Assembly: GCF_000340215.1 (NCBI RefSeq)
Contig: NW_006921534.1
Coordinates: forward strand, 2,561,057-2,625,056
Source: Pseudocercospora fijiensis CIRAD86
Taxonomy: Eukaryota; Ascomycota; Dothideomycetes; Mycosphaerellales; Mycosphaerellaceae
DNA length: 64,000 bases
Reading direction: 5' to 3'
Shown here: positions 1-12,213 of the stretch, piece by piece
Position numbering within the stretch: the first letter of the stretch is position 1
How the letters are laid out: each line of letters opens with the position of its first letter
Program-made: the position numbers and the translations under genes
Notes under the pieces: generated by a model
Database searches by the model: none
What the model saw: the letters and a program-made list of their open reading frames with translations, nothing else
What the model was told of the DNA's origin: nothing

Positions 1-151
1 TGTAGCCTTATACGCCCGTTAAATACTCCGTTGCTAGATCCGAGCCTACGGCGTTGTTAGCCTCGACCTTCGTTAACTACGGTATAACTACGACAGCGAC
101 GAAAATCCTATAGTACTTCTACCGAGAATTATAACGAGATGCTATAAAAGA

Positions 152-835
152 CAAGAAACTATATAGCGGGACCTAAAGCAGTGCGGAACTCGTACGAGTC
201 GAGACTAATTAGGCTATCCGCCGCGAGTCGGTAACAGTAATAGTAGCAATAGGATATAGATCTAGTAGCCGAGAGGCTAGATAGGATAAGGAAACTAGAT
301 AGCGGGAAGTGAAGCAGTGCGGAACTCGTGCGACTCTAGGCCGAGTAGGCTATCCGCCGCGAGTCGGTAGCAGTAACAGTAGCAATAGGATATAGATCTA
401 GTAGCCGGGAGGCTAGATAAGACAAGGAAACTAGATAGCGGGAAGTAAAGCAGTGCGGAACTTATACGACTCTAGGCCGAGTAGGGTATCCGCCGCGAGT
501 CGGTAGCAGTAACAGTAGCAATAGGATATAGATCTAGTAGCCGGGAGGCTAGATAAGACAAGGAAACTAGATAGCGGGAAGTGAAGCAGTGCGGAACTTA
601 TACGACTCTAGGCCGAGTAGGGCATCCGTAGTAAGTCGGTAGCAGTAATAGTAGCAATAGGATATAGATCTAGTAGCCGGGAGGCTAGATCGGATAAGGA
701 AACTAGATATCGGAAAGTTAAGCAGTACGGAACTTATACGAATCGAGGCTGAGTAGGCTATCTATAGCGAGTCGGTAGCAGTAGCAGTAGCAGTAGAATG
801 CTAGGATAGTAGCTAGGACAATAATTTCAACTAGT
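152..835. repeat. 136-bp tandem repeat, five copies, RIP-mutated
   Basis: The landmark AAGGAAACTAGAT (slightly altered in the first copy) recurs at about 155, 291, 427, 563 and 699, an exact 136-bp spacing. Each unit carries GAAGCAGTGCGGAACT, a CCGCGAGTCGGTAGCAGTA block and GATCTAGTAGCCGGGAGG. The copies differ mainly by C/T and G/A transitions, as expected of RIP. No ORF is visible. It could be the subterminal array of the DNA transposon that follows, or a small satellite; no matching copy was seen elsewhere in the window. Confidence 0.9.
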
Positions 836-1289
836 AGTAGCTAAACTCTTCGGTACTGCATCAATCTACATTAAGGCCTATCGCGATGAAATGTATAGGT
901 ATACGTATCTGTACTTAAATTGGTCGCTATGTATGCCGGAATGTTTTAAGTTACTTCTAGGTAATTCGACAATCCGCGAAGGCGTAGTTGCCGCTAGCAT
1001 ATAGGATATAGGTTAGTCTAGCGCCAACCGAGCGTCTAACACGAAGACGGTAATACTGGAAAATAGTATCGTAATATAGCAGGATATAAGTTTGATATAT
1101 TAATAGTATTACCGAAAAGTACAGGCTAACTCTAAGATGCCGAGTCGTAGTATTAATCCGCCCCTAAATCATTAATCGACCCCGAACTTAGCAACCCTAT
1201 ATATAAATAATGCATATATCTATACTAGACTAGCAGTGCTCGTACGCTATCCTGCGATAGCATGCAATACTGCCTTAAGCCGACCGTAG
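836..1289. other. RIP-mutated spacer, nothing recognised
   Basis: TpA-rich, CpA/TpG-poor DNA with stops in all frames. No protein similarity, LTR or tandem repeat could be recognised. Confidence 0.6.
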
Positions 1290-1990
1290 CAAACGTTTAT
1301 CGTACTGCTTAGAGTTAGCGGTAGCTAAACATTCGAGTTATAGTAAAACGTACTTCTCTAGACACTATCGATATACTACTTATCTACGCCGCGGACTAAA
1401 GCAATAGTACGATCCTTACTAGCGTCCTAGTCTAATACACTACCGTCCGGAAACATAATGTAGTCGGCGAGCTTAGTGTTAGCTAGAACTAGATCGTATA
1501 GGAGGTATGTAAACCAGTCTTCTAGGTACGAGCGATCGAGTGGCAAATCCTTGTTAGCGAACTAGCCTATAAAATAGAAAGAGGCACTAGTAGTAGTGTA
1601 ATTGCTACCGACTAGAAAACAGTAGACGCGAGCATTATCACCCTCCCCGGCCTACTAGTATAGAAAGCCGATTAACTCTAGGTTATAACCTATAATATCC
1701 TATTAAGTGTAGGCGAGCGAGTAGGTAATACCCGGCTAAAGCACCTATATCGACACGATTAGCTCTAGATCTCGCTACGTCGAAGATACAGTCTAGTATA
1801 AGGGCAATTCGACCCCGACCGGAAACATACCTAGCCGACCTTAACACCTAGAACCCTAAAGCGGGTTAGAGCCGCGGGCTCTAGCTAATAGAATAGTGCT
1901 ATTAGCTAGGGAGCGGATAACTAGCGTACTATCCCTAGAGCGACGCGAGACCCGATACTTAGCTACGCTAGAGGTTAAGACATAGGTTGA
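1290..1990 (-). pseudogene. RIP-decayed ORF, unrecognised
   Basis: On the minus strand one frame stays readable for roughly 200 codons if TAG/TAA are taken as former Gln/Trp codons. Readable stretches include LPLDRSYLEDWFTYLLYDLV and KLADYIMFPDGSVLD. No family was recognised. Its position beside the Plavaka-type transposase, in the opposite orientation, would fit an accessory ORF of the same element, but this is inference. Ends are approximate. Confidence 0.4.
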
Positions 1991-2529
1991 TATTAATAAG
2001 TCGGCGTATAGGTCTATATAATAGCGTGTATATAATAGCGTATATGTAATAGCGTGTGTGTAAAAATCAAATAGAGTCGACAGGATAAGGCTTTATACTT
2101 CTATCTAATAGGCGCACCGATAGGGTAGTCGTAACTGCTACGAGTCTTAGAGGCCTTAGATTTAACATAAACCGCTTATTAGATGCCGCCTTAAACGACG
2201 TCGTTACTGAGTCGGCTAAGCAATACTTACTAGCAGTCACTCGAGCGCTATTCGTTTACTTTGCTTAGGAATACAACCCAGCTATAATATAACTAGAGCA
2301 AGCCTTAGTAGTACCGGGCGAATTTAACGTGATTAATAATGCTACGGCGTAGTATCAAACCGGAGCAATGCTACTCCTATACGTATACAGAATTAAATAT
2401 ATACAACGCATTTTACGGTATAATATATAGGCCTTAGGGCGTTAGAAGTAACGTAGAAGTCTAGTCGAAGTGTAGTACGGTCGTTTATATTTAGTATTGA
2501 TTTTCCGATTAGTCCTAACTAGTAGCCGA
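1991..2529. other. RIP-mutated spacer with a short 14-bp array
   Basis: No gene is visible. At about 2,014-2,059 a unit close to TATATAATAGCGTG is repeated about three times. The remainder is RIP-type DNA leading into the Plavaka-like ORF. Confidence 0.5.
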
Positions 2530-5500
2530 GTCGGACGGCGAGTCAGCATACAAATTAGTATTCAAATATTATCGCAAGAGGCGCTAGTAGAGTAACATTA
2601 AGTTAGTATAATCGAACGGGATAAATCCGAGATTTTGCCGAATCCGCGGGCTACGAATCGATATCGAGTCGGACCCCGACTTATACCTAACTTCGTAGTA
2701 GTAGAGCCTTAGTAACTTCGTATACGTCGACATACGGCAACCCTATAGTAGCTATAGCACTAGCGCCTATTATCGAAAGCTAACTATATGTATAGTAATG
2801 TCTTACTACATCGAATACGGGTTATGTAACCGGCTGCTTAAAAGCTCCTACGGCTATAAGTAATATAGAAACAAGTGCGAGAAACGCGTCGTACTAAAAG
2901 AATTTGCCGAGCACGATTCTACTACAAACAATGCCGCGAAGCGAGCCCGACTTAACTCACATACGATCTAAGGTAGTAACTAGAGCGCCGAACAAGCCGA
3001 CGACAGATCGACACTAGAAGGCATATAGCAAGACGTAAATAAAGAAGGCATAATAGAAGCTGTTCTAGCAACGACATTAACGCTAACAGTACTAGCGCTA
3101 TAGGAAGACAAGGGAAGTGTAGATAGTATTAAATAGGATAGATATCTTAAATCACCGGAATTCGATATATAGGATAGCCTAGCGGACGAAGACGAAATAG
3201 AAAGCGTATAGGCAACTACCGCCGGAACGACAATAACGCTAGGAAGCTAGAAGTCAATAAGATTACGGCTAACACTAAAAGGCTACCGTACCGCGGATAA
3301 TATCGATATATTCACCGAATACACTAGCCGTGCCGCTAGCAAGCCTATAGCTAGGTATAGCATAATTACAGTTTAGTATAGTAGAGTGAATACAAGCGCC
3401 TAATCTATAAGCAGCGTTGAAATACGAATACAAGATACTTCGGGCGAGTACGGAACATTTAAGTTACTATTCGATATAAGCTTTACGCAATTCTTAAAGA
3501 GAGAGAGAATATCCGGACATACAATTGCGAGGCTTTTCGAAGACGAGAGGCTAGCACTACTATACGATCTACTAAGCTAGAAAAGCATAAAGGCTATAAC
3601 GTCGAAACTGCGAGCCGGCGGCATACTACTATCGAGGGCATTAGGTTAAATAAAGGTTCGAAAGCTATACCTTCCGACAAGTCGAACGGGTTGCGGCAGC
3701 ACGGAGCTAGTACTGCGATACCGATCCGTTAAGAAAGCAGTAATGTTCTTAATAGGTTATAGTAGCTTTAGGAATAATCTAGTATATAAGCTATATCGAG
3801 CGTAGACGACTAACGACCTACTACGGCGAATCTACTCTAACATAGCGTTAGCAGACTAGTAGTAGGATACCTAGAGCAAGATAAACATAGACGGCGCAAC
3901 GATCGTACCTCTAATCGTATCAACCGATAAAACGCAGATAACTAACTACTAAGGTAACTTAATAGCATACCCTATATACCTTACTATCGGAAACCTACAC
4001 GCACGAGTACGCAACGCGAATAACAGACCCGGCACGATCTTACTAGGACTACTGCCGGTCGTTAAGGATAGCGATAGTTTTACTAAAAACAGTGTATATT
4101 ACATATCGATAGCATATATATTTCGCTCCGCTATAAAAGCGGCCGACGGCGAGGGCTAGGACATTATATACGCAGATAGCGCGACGCGTAGGTGCTTTCT
4201 AATCTTAGCAGTAATGTTAGTAGACTATAAAGAGCAAGTTACAATTACCGGAGTTAAGACAAACATGTATTGCCTAAGCTGCCTAGTATACCCGATAGAA
4301 CGAGAGTACCTCGATATTATAGTAGAATAGCGGTTACACGAATCTACGAAACAGCGATATCTAAGGCAACGTAAAGGCGAATATATAGCGAAGGATCCGT
4401 AGAACGTCTACGACATCGATTGCTTTATATAGCGCTAGAAACACGTCGATATATACCGGTCTTTAGTAGTAGACACACTGTACTAGCTACTAAAAGGAGT
4501 GCTAATGCACGCAATCTAATAGACTACGGACCTACTAGTAGACAAGATAAGCTGTATAAAAACGAGGAGATACCGACTAGTTACCGACTCGACCCCGAAT
4601 AGGGGCCTGTCTACTAAAATAAGAAAGCTAGGGAAAACAGTAGTATAAGGGATTATCGACACGATACTAGATAGACGGTTCGCGTATGTGCCCGTATACA
4701 CTAATCTTCGCAAGTTCTGCTACTACTTAGTAGTTACTCAGTAGACAGGCTAAGAGCAGTAAAGCGTCCTACGAGTCTTATTAGTTATATTTGTACTACT
4801 ACTCGAAGAGGTCCGTTAACCGCAGGCGATAAGATTTCTACGTACACTAGTAGACTTCACCGTTCTAGCGATATATAGATGCTATAACGACGAAACAGTC
4901 AAGTATCTTAGGATAGCATTGTACCGGATAAACGAATAGAAGAATGTGTTTCGCCTATATAGGGTAACAAAGGCATAGAAGAGGGCCTAGCGGGAGGCGA
5001 AGGCTGCTACGCGAAGAACGAACGACCTAAATAACGATAATACGGTTACAATAGACGAGGACGACGAAGCTAACGAGCCAATAATAATACAAATAGAAGG
5101 GCACTTTAATATACCGAAATTCTACGGTATAATACATGCCCCGAGCTGTATTAAGACGTTCGGCAATCTTCTAGACTTGAATACTAGCCATTTCGAGCAC
5201 AAACACTATAAACTACTAAAGCTTGTATTTCGGCTAACAAACAAGAAGCCTAGCTAGGAAGAAAGTATACTAGATAGCGATACTAACAGATTGAATATAT
5301 AGGCCGAAGACGACAAAGAATATATAGCAATCCCTATAAATGCTCGCACTGTTAAGGAGTATACGTAACAGCTAATAATACTAACTACAGCACAGCTAGT
5401 AGAGGATATCCTAGGATACTAGCCTAAGAAAGAGAGGGACGGAAAGAAATCGGTTAAGTAGATTACGATAAGGGAGGCTACAGCTACAATAGAAGAGAAC

Positions 5501-6390
5501 TTAGATCGCGACTTCTAATAAGCGATTGCGGTATTCGTACGGCAACAGGGTGCCTACGATAAGAATAGCGCATTAAGCACCGCAGCCGACCCTAACGACA
5601 TCGTAACGGACTATATATACGTCCTAGATATAGAGATCTGCTTCTACGGTAGAATCCGATACTAGAAGCCTACGGGTAAGGATATAGAACATCCTAACAT
5701 AGTAGTAGCCGACTTCGCGAGATATATGCTAAACTAGGAGGGGCTCTACGGCAACAGACGTTATAATTTTATATAGGTATAGGAATACAACGTTAATTGT
5801 GTAGAAACACCTAATAAATCAGCGGTTCGATTCGGCGGTCGCCTACTAGCTTAACTAAAGTACGTAATCTCGATTAATATAGAAATAGGAATCAAATATA
5901 GGAAGGGGCTTAGGACGAAACGGAGGCCCGTTATAGGCGTTTTTGTTAAGCTTTACGACTATATTAACGACAAGAGCGAGTATAAGGATACGCATAGTCT
6001 AACGACAATCCGGCTACGGCGTCTTTTACCGTACTATAGTAGACTTAAAGGGCGACGGGTATATAGCCTACTACTAGTTTATTACATATTGTACGCCGTG
6101 CCCGTAGACGAAGGCGCCCCGTATAGGACTCGCTATATTAACAATACAGTTGATTTCGAGACGTATAACACAATTTACGACGAGGAATAGGAGGATAAGG
6201 AAATGCGAGCCGTAAAGGCTTACGGGCGAGTAATAAAAAGGCAACGTACCGTATAGAGTGTATAGAAATCGCACCTCCGAAATATAGAGGATAATAACAC
6301 TAAGGCGGCGAAGAATGATTTTATAGTTTATAGAGAACGTATAAGACAGAATATAGCGACATATAGTAACGACGGTTAATATAATAGTAA
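2530..6390 (+). pseudogene. Plavaka/KDZ-type DNA transposase, RIP-inactivated
   Basis: Decayed transposase of the Plavaka group (KDZ superfamily). The key evidence is at about 3,880-4,070. There the frame reads INIDGATIVPLIVSTDKTQI, then a stop at a former Gln, then AYPIYLTIGNLHARVRNANN and ILLGLLPVV. This matches the conserved family block in which a first catalytic Asp is followed by the SSDKTQL and WPVYLTIGNI motifs. Further on, KTNMYCLSCLVYP (about 4,258-4,292) fits the Cys-containing segment, and LDRRFAYVPVYTNLRKF (about 4,671-4,720) the conserved region after it. The C-terminal part stays readable to about 6,260, where it is Lys/Arg-rich. Dozens of TAG/TAA codons lie at Gln/Trp positions, so the protein is dead. 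TIRs and target duplication could not be defined. Confidence 0.75.
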
Positions 6391-6539
6391 TACACTTAAA
6401 ACTGTAGTACTACTAGCATATTCTAGTTTAGACCGAGTCGACTAATACGACCGAGTCGACGAGTCGATAAGTATTAATATAGCACTATACGAATAGTATA
6501 AACACTACTAACGACTACGACTGCGAGCGACCTAGAGCG

Positions 6540-6724
6540 ATCCTATATATACAAAAATTTACCCTATCGATCCTATCGATCGCGTCGATCGCGTCGATCG
6601 CGTCGATCCTATCGATCCTAAGCGATCCGGGCGCGAGTCGGGTCGCGACTCGGTCGCTTAGGATCGCTTAGGATCGCTTAGGATCGCTTAGGATCGATAG
6701 GATCGATAGGATCGACGCGATTAG
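6540..6724. repeat. GATC-rich inverted-repeat cluster (large hairpin potential)
   Basis: The left arm (about 6,566-6,627) consists of units CGATCCTATC, CGATCGCGT and CGATCCTAAG. The right arm (about 6,645-6,722) holds the complementary units CTTAGGATCG, GATAGGATCG and GACGCGAT. The centre is a smaller stem, CGAGTC...GACTCG, around 6,632-6,652. The cluster lies just after the Plavaka-like ORF and just before a gypsy integrase fragment, so it may be a subterminal region of the former. Confidence 0.85.
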
Positions 6725-6759
6725 AAAAAAAGTTTTCGTAACGTAAGAAATCCTTCGCT

Positions 6760-8160
6760 CCGTTTACGATAAGCTCGGCTACCGGGCGGCGGAGGGTACC
6801 TTCGATATCCTTCGTCGACGCTACTAGTAGGACGGCGTATAGGCCGATATCTCTCGCTACTATAAGAGCTGTCCTAAGTGCAACTTTAGGAACAGCTACC
6901 GGCGTCTAAGAGAGCTGCGTATTCCTACTACCTAGTTAGTTAGGGAGCGGTAGTATAGCGATAGGGTCTATCTTAGCCACAATAATAGCCTATATATTAT
7001 TCGAGAGGGTCTTTCTCGATAGCCGGAGGCCTATTATTTCTATAAGGGTTGCGGTACTATTAATGCCCGTAATATAGCTACCTTCCTATTTAAGGATCTG
7101 TTTTGCCGCTAGGGAACACCTTACGAGGTTATCTTAGACAACGCTACGAACAATATAGCTAAGGAGGTTTAAGCGCTACTTGTTTTGTATAGGGCGAAAA
7201 ACGTTCGCATCTCCCCGTACTATCCCTAATCGAATGCTATTATTAAGCGCGGCTATTAGTCGTTAATTGATACCCTATCTAAGATAACTAATAGTAGCGA
7301 TAGATTAGTTCCTATTTCTACCCGCGTCCTAGCCCTTCTCTAGGCGAACCGAACTACTATTATCGACACGACTAGACTTACACCGGCGGAACTTATAATT
7401 AGGAGGGACGCCGTTCTTCCTATTAAATTGTCCTACCGCACGTACGGCGTTTACGATTAGGGGTCTATTCGTACTAGGGTAGATCTTTTTGCCCTATAGG
7501 CTAAGGCTCTTAAGGATATAACTACGACTTCTTAGGAGGGTCTTACTCGACAACGTCGGCTTCGGGAAGAGGCTAAGCAGTATTTTAATAACTATAATAC
7601 TGTTAATTAGGAACCTCTAAAGGTTAGCGATATAGTCCTTCTATACCGGTCCGAACTAGAGTATAGTTACTTCTATAAGCTAGCCTTTAAGTAGAAGGGT
7701 CCTTATAGAGTAAAGGAGGTCCTTTACTTAGGTTCTATATACCTTCTTTAGGAGCTAGATAGTGCTACCTTAAAGCACTCTTACCCTCGGGCTAATCTAA
7801 AGAAGATCGTTAAGTTACGCGAACCTACCCGCCCTCCGCCGACCGAGGAGGAAGTTAGTACCTCTATAGACCCTCTGCCGTCCTTAGATGCCTATAGGGA
7901 GGAGGATCCTACCGCTATTATAGATCCTGTTCTGCCTAAGAACTATGCCTATCCCTAGATTCGTCTTAGTAAGCTATTAGGAATAACTTAAGAATAGAGG
8001 GAGGGTTATATACGGATTAACTATATATAAAGCGTTTCCGATATTGATTCCGATTCTAATAGTAAACTAGACTTCTAGCTATCTAACTCTAACTCCGAGG
8101 AACCTAACTAGTCTAGCGACGAAGACCGCCTAGAATTATAGCTAGATCCCGAGACTAAAT
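6760..8160 (+). pseudogene. Ty3/gypsy integrase fragment, RIP-inactivated
   Basis: This is the 3' part of a gypsy pol gene. In order: zinc-binding remnant YYKSCPKCNFRN (about 6,857-6,895); integrase core segments GTPYEVILDNATNNIAKEV (about 7,112-7,170), which contains the second catalytic Asp, and VRISPYYPQSNA (Q now a stop), corresponding to the family's PYHPQSNG with its catalytic Glu in the following helix; then AELIIRRDAVLPI. The C-terminal GPY/F module reads FKWKGPYRVKEVLYLGSIYLLQEL, with Trp and Gln now stops (about 7,685-7,755). It is followed by HSYPRANLKKIVKL and an acidic Pro/Ser-rich tail to about 8,160. No RT, RNase H or gag precedes it, so the copy is 5'-truncated or cut by the flanking repeat. 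Stops fall at Gln/Trp positions. Confidence 0.8.
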
Positions 8161-9430
8161 AATTGCTTGCTCTTCCTTGCCTCTACCTACCTCTACTACG
8201 TTGCTTCCTTACTCTTATCGATCGTTCTCCGCGCTATTAATACAGTGCCGCCCTATACCTTTAGTCCTTACCTGTTGTCTGTTCCTACTAATGTTTATGC
8301 TCTCGTTTATTACTTTTAGTTTATCCTATTATTGTCTTTTGCTTTTGCCTTTACTTTCGATTAATATTGCTATAACTTTATTCCTTCGCTCTTGTTTCCT
8401 TAGATAGAACTGTACGAGGCGTGTTTTCCTAATAATATCCTAAGGATAGCATTAGGAAGATAGCCGAACCTAACCCCTCTACCCTTCTAGGACTACTTCC
8501 CTCTAGATTCCTAGACTCTAGCAACCTTCCTTAAGTAATAACGATAATAAGATACTCTACTAGAGGATGTTCCTGCCCTAATTAGTACTAGCTACGTAAG
8601 ATACTAAGAAAGGGAGGATCCCTCTCCCTTCCTAGCTCTTAGATAGATATAGCAACCTAGGCCTATAGCCTCTAAGAATAGGGACCTTAGGCCGCCAAGC
8701 TTAGTATCTAGAAGAAAGAAGAACGTACGGGCTACGTTTATATGCCTGCTACTATAAAAGGTAATGCTACATCTATAACGATAGTACTATAGGCTAATAC
8801 AAGCTACGCTAGGCCTAGGCGATTTGCTCCTAGTTGCCGAGCATCTCTAGAGAAAAGCTAATGCTACCCCGGGGGTGCTATTAGTCCCGCTAGCCTTACT
8901 ACTATAGATTACTACTAGGTACTCGAACTAACTAGTTATATTTCGAGTGCGCGGGAATCTACGAAAGCTAGAGGTTAACAAAGGCGCGTAGTCGCTACTA
9001 GCAATTAGCTAGATCGATTATTAAACTTTAGCCGCCCTACTAATAAAGGAGTCTCGTATATAGCTTTACTTTTTAGAGTCTATATATAATCGTTATCCGT
9101 TTGCTTTACCGGAATATACGGACTACGCTACCTTCGCACCCTATTTAAGGCGAGCTTTCTAAGCTCTTTCTTCTACTTAAACGCTAACTAACTTACTACC
9201 GCCTACCCCCTCCCCCTCCTTCTATTTAAACCCTTTAATTATTATTAACGAGCTACGAACGTTTTTGCAAACTCGTTACTAACTCCTTTCCGCTCTAGTC
9301 GACTAAGATATCTTCTAGCGCCCTAAATCCGCTAGGCGCTAGTAGCAGTAGCAACCTACTAGCCCTAAACCTAGGTATACTAGTCCCGATCGAAGCCCCC
9401 TCCGATAGCGCCTTAGCTACTGCAACTAGC
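8161..9430. other. RIP-mutated spacer, polypurine-like tract and palindrome
   Basis: No recognisable gene; a pyrimidine-rich stretch lies at 8,177-8,407. AAGAAAGGGAGG near 8,609 resembles a polypurine tract, but no clear LTR follows it. A 25-bp palindromic motif lies at 8,860-8,884 (separate entry). Confidence 0.5.
8860..8884. repeat. 25-bp palindromic motif, copy 1
   Basis: The sequence is AATGCTACCCC joined to GGGGGTGCTATTAG: a palindrome-like core ACCCC/GGGGGT with TA-rich arms. Close relatives occur at 12,101-12,125 and, inverted, at 42,689-42,713. Confidence 0.8.
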
Positions 9431-9439
9431 CTCGAGCAC

Positions 9440-12045
9440 TGCTTCTAGATCGTTACCGCCCTTAAAGACCCTTAAGAGAAGATCTAGAACGCTCGCACCC
9501 TGCTACGCGTTATTAATAGGAATATTAAGAAGGCTACTATCTTAGTTGCGTACGGTATAAACAACTTACGTTAGTCTATCGGTAAGCGTATCTTTAAGCG
9601 CGAGGTCCTTAACGATATAGACATCGAACAAGCCTTTCCTATCGTCTATAGCCTCGAGACGGCCGGCACCTAGATTCGCTTACGCTTTAAGACCCTCGAC
9701 TAGGCCTTCGAACATTAGGGAGGACTAAGCAGTCTTTCTAAGAGCCTTATTAACTTCGCCTACGGTAGACAAGAGCGTACTAAGTAGGTCTCTTCGTTCG
9801 TTAACAAGTACAAGGTCCGTCGTTAAGGCGCCGAGTATCTTTCCCGTACTATAATCTATCGTATATCTACCGCTAGTAAGAAGGTAGGCAAGCAGTTACT
9901 TAACTTGTCCTTTACGCTTAACGACTTTACGATAGCCTACTAGAAGAAGTACTACGATGCGATTGTCTAGGTCGATCTTAACGCATAGACAACTAAGGAT
10001 CTACTAAAAGAGAAGGGCTATCGTATTAATAGTACAGGTTTTATTATTAAAGGTTAAGAGGCTCCTATCGTTAATGTCCTTAAACGTAAGGCTCTTCGCC
10101 TAGAAATAGAGGCCGATACGGCTGCTAGTCTCGCGCTCGCTACGGAGATATAGGCTTAAGACCGTCGCTCGACCCGTAACCGTAAGATCTCTTAGGAAGT
10201 TAAAAACGAGCGCGCCAAGGCCGAAGCAGCGCGTAAGAAGGCATTGTATACTCGCTAGGCCCTCCGCAAGGCTACTAAGAAGTACAGCGCCCCTTCTAGT
10301 ACTAACTATAGTACTAACTATAGTAACTCGGATATTAATATACTAGATACGCTACTAGAAGATGTCTCCTCCGAAGGCTCCTTTAGCGAGCGTAGAGATA
10401 GAGGGCTCTCGCCGATCCTATTAACTAAGAACATCTATAGTTCTTATAAGGGCGACTCTATTACGCACCTTATTACTAAGATCGATATAGTTCCTAAAGC
10501 CGCAATAGGCGAAGCTCCTACCGCCCTCTCTATCTATTAATAGCTCGACGACCTTAGCAAGCTAGGAGAAGAGCCGTTCTCTATATATGCTAACTATGTT
10601 AAGAAGGCCGCTAAGGTCTGTAGTCTCTATGCTAGTACTAAGGCGATTGTCCTCGTCGGTCGCCTATTAAAGATTAGTCGCGAGGTTCCTAATTAAGACG
10701 CCTTCGCTGCCCTTAAGGCTAATTAGGCCTATGCTAACTAGTTTCCTAGACGCCCTGCTACCGCCCCGACATCTCTAGGACTCTACGCGTTTAACCCTAC
10801 TAGTACTATTACTCGCGCCCTTATACTAACGGATCGCTAGAGCAAGTTCGTTACTAGCATCCTTAGCTAAGGCACCTCCTTCGACCGCTTTCGCTAGACT
10901 AGTAATGCTATCTTCCCTTAAGTCTTTAGTTAGTTATAAGAGCCTCGTAGAGTATATCTTCCTTTCCTTATCGACCTAATATAGGAGGAGTTTGAAATAT
11001 ACCTTTAGTATATACATACGATGCCTAAGTCTAAGCAAGAAGGCCGTAATGCTCTTTAAACTTATAGTATAAGCAACTAAATCGTCCGCTAGCACCCTGC
11101 CCTATAGCTCTTAGCTATCGCCCTTCGACCTAATTACGTATACGAGCTTATCTCCGTCCCTAAGCCTACTAAGTTCTTTAAGGTTAGCGGTACTTACGAA
11201 AACTGTCCTTCTAAGGAGTCTGCTCGTCTTAGACAAGATATAGTTAAGCTCGCAGCTAGCGAGGGTGCTAGTTACCTACGCATTAAGGTCTGCCTTATGT
11301 CTAAGGATAAGACTAGCTACTCTACTATTATCGAAGGTATATATTAGCCCGAGGTCTTTACGAACTAGGTTAAGAAGCTTAAGGCTCGTAGCCTAGTCCT
11401 ACTAAGCAAGATCGGCAAGCTTACTAATAAGTACCTTACCGACGACGACCTCGACTATATATTCGATAGTTAGCCTAATAGTAAGGGGCGTAAGGCGGAG
11501 TGGATCCTCAACCCTCTAAAGGAGTGCGAGGTCTCTATTTAGATACTATACCTACTATATAGTAATCTAAAGACCGAGAGCAACCGTATATTAATTAACC
11601 TAGGCTATTCTCGCGTTATCGATAGTACTAAGATTAAGGGTTACGACAACTTAACCGTCGCTAAGGTTACTAAGGCGTACTGCAATCTAACCGCCCTTCT
11701 AGGTTCGAACACCTTCGTACCGTTCCCCTTCCCTACCGCTATCTTAGTCGAAGGCTTTAGTTGTATCTCCGACGCCCTAGTTAGTAGGATTCCTTAGTTA
11801 AGTTACGTTGTTTAGAACGAAGTTAAACAGATCCTCTAGCTTAATAACGAGGGACTTAAGGAATATCTATACGATTAGGAGAATACTACGAAGGAAAAGG
11901 CTACTAACCTCCTCGTTAATTAAGCTTTCTACGAGGGACAGTACTTCGGTACTAACAGCTTTAACGCATACGGAGGAGATCTCGAGAACCGACTAGCAGA
12001 TAAGGTTATTACTAGTAAGGATTACGGCGCGTTAAAGCAATAGTA
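9440..12045 (+). pseudogene. Long RIP-decayed ORF of unknown family
   Basis: A single frame is readable for about 860 codons when TAG/TAA are read as former Gln/Trp codons. Segments seen in order: RTLLRVINRNIKKATILVAY; KVGKQLLNLSFTLNDFTIAY; a charged Ala/Lys/Arg stretch near 10,200-10,280 (KAEAARKKALYTR, possible coiled coil); a Ser-rich linker; LRPNYVYELISVPKPTKFF; WILNPLKECEVSI; NTFVPFPFPTAILVEGF; and a C-terminal YGGDLENRLADKVIT. No transposase, RT or recombinase motif was recognised. It ends about 185 bp before an LTR with an upstream polypurine tract, so it may be the internal ORF of an LTR element (gag-like or extra ORF). That is inference from position only. Confidence 0.55.
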
Positions 12046-12100
12046 AGTCTGTATAGTATTGCTTAGGAAGTTGTTTTTGCATAATTATAGTATCTAGGAT

Positions 12101-12125
12101 TAATACTACCCTAGGGGTGTTATTA
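12101..12125. repeat. 25-bp palindromic motif, copy 2
   Basis: TAATACTACCC joined to TAGGGGTGTTATTA forms a near-perfect inverted repeat. It sits between the preceding ORF and the polypurine tract, and is the same motif as at 8,860 and 42,689, with C-to-T and G-to-A changes. Confidence 0.75.
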
Positions 12126-12213
12126 CGGAGTTCTAAGAATAGCCTTAGCTAAGAGCGCTAAGGATGCATACATGTTTTGAGCGCGTATAATATAAAACGT
12201 GTCTAGTTAGACA

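Noticed and set aside
1..820. rRNA or tRNA cluster suggested by the regular repeat
   Set aside because: No conserved rRNA or tRNA segments; simply a 136-bp tandem repeat.
8177..8407. 76-codon hydrophobic ORF as a membrane protein
   Set aside because: It arises from a pyrimidine-rich RIP-mutated stretch (Leu/Ser/Phe codons by composition), with no start context or neighbouring support.
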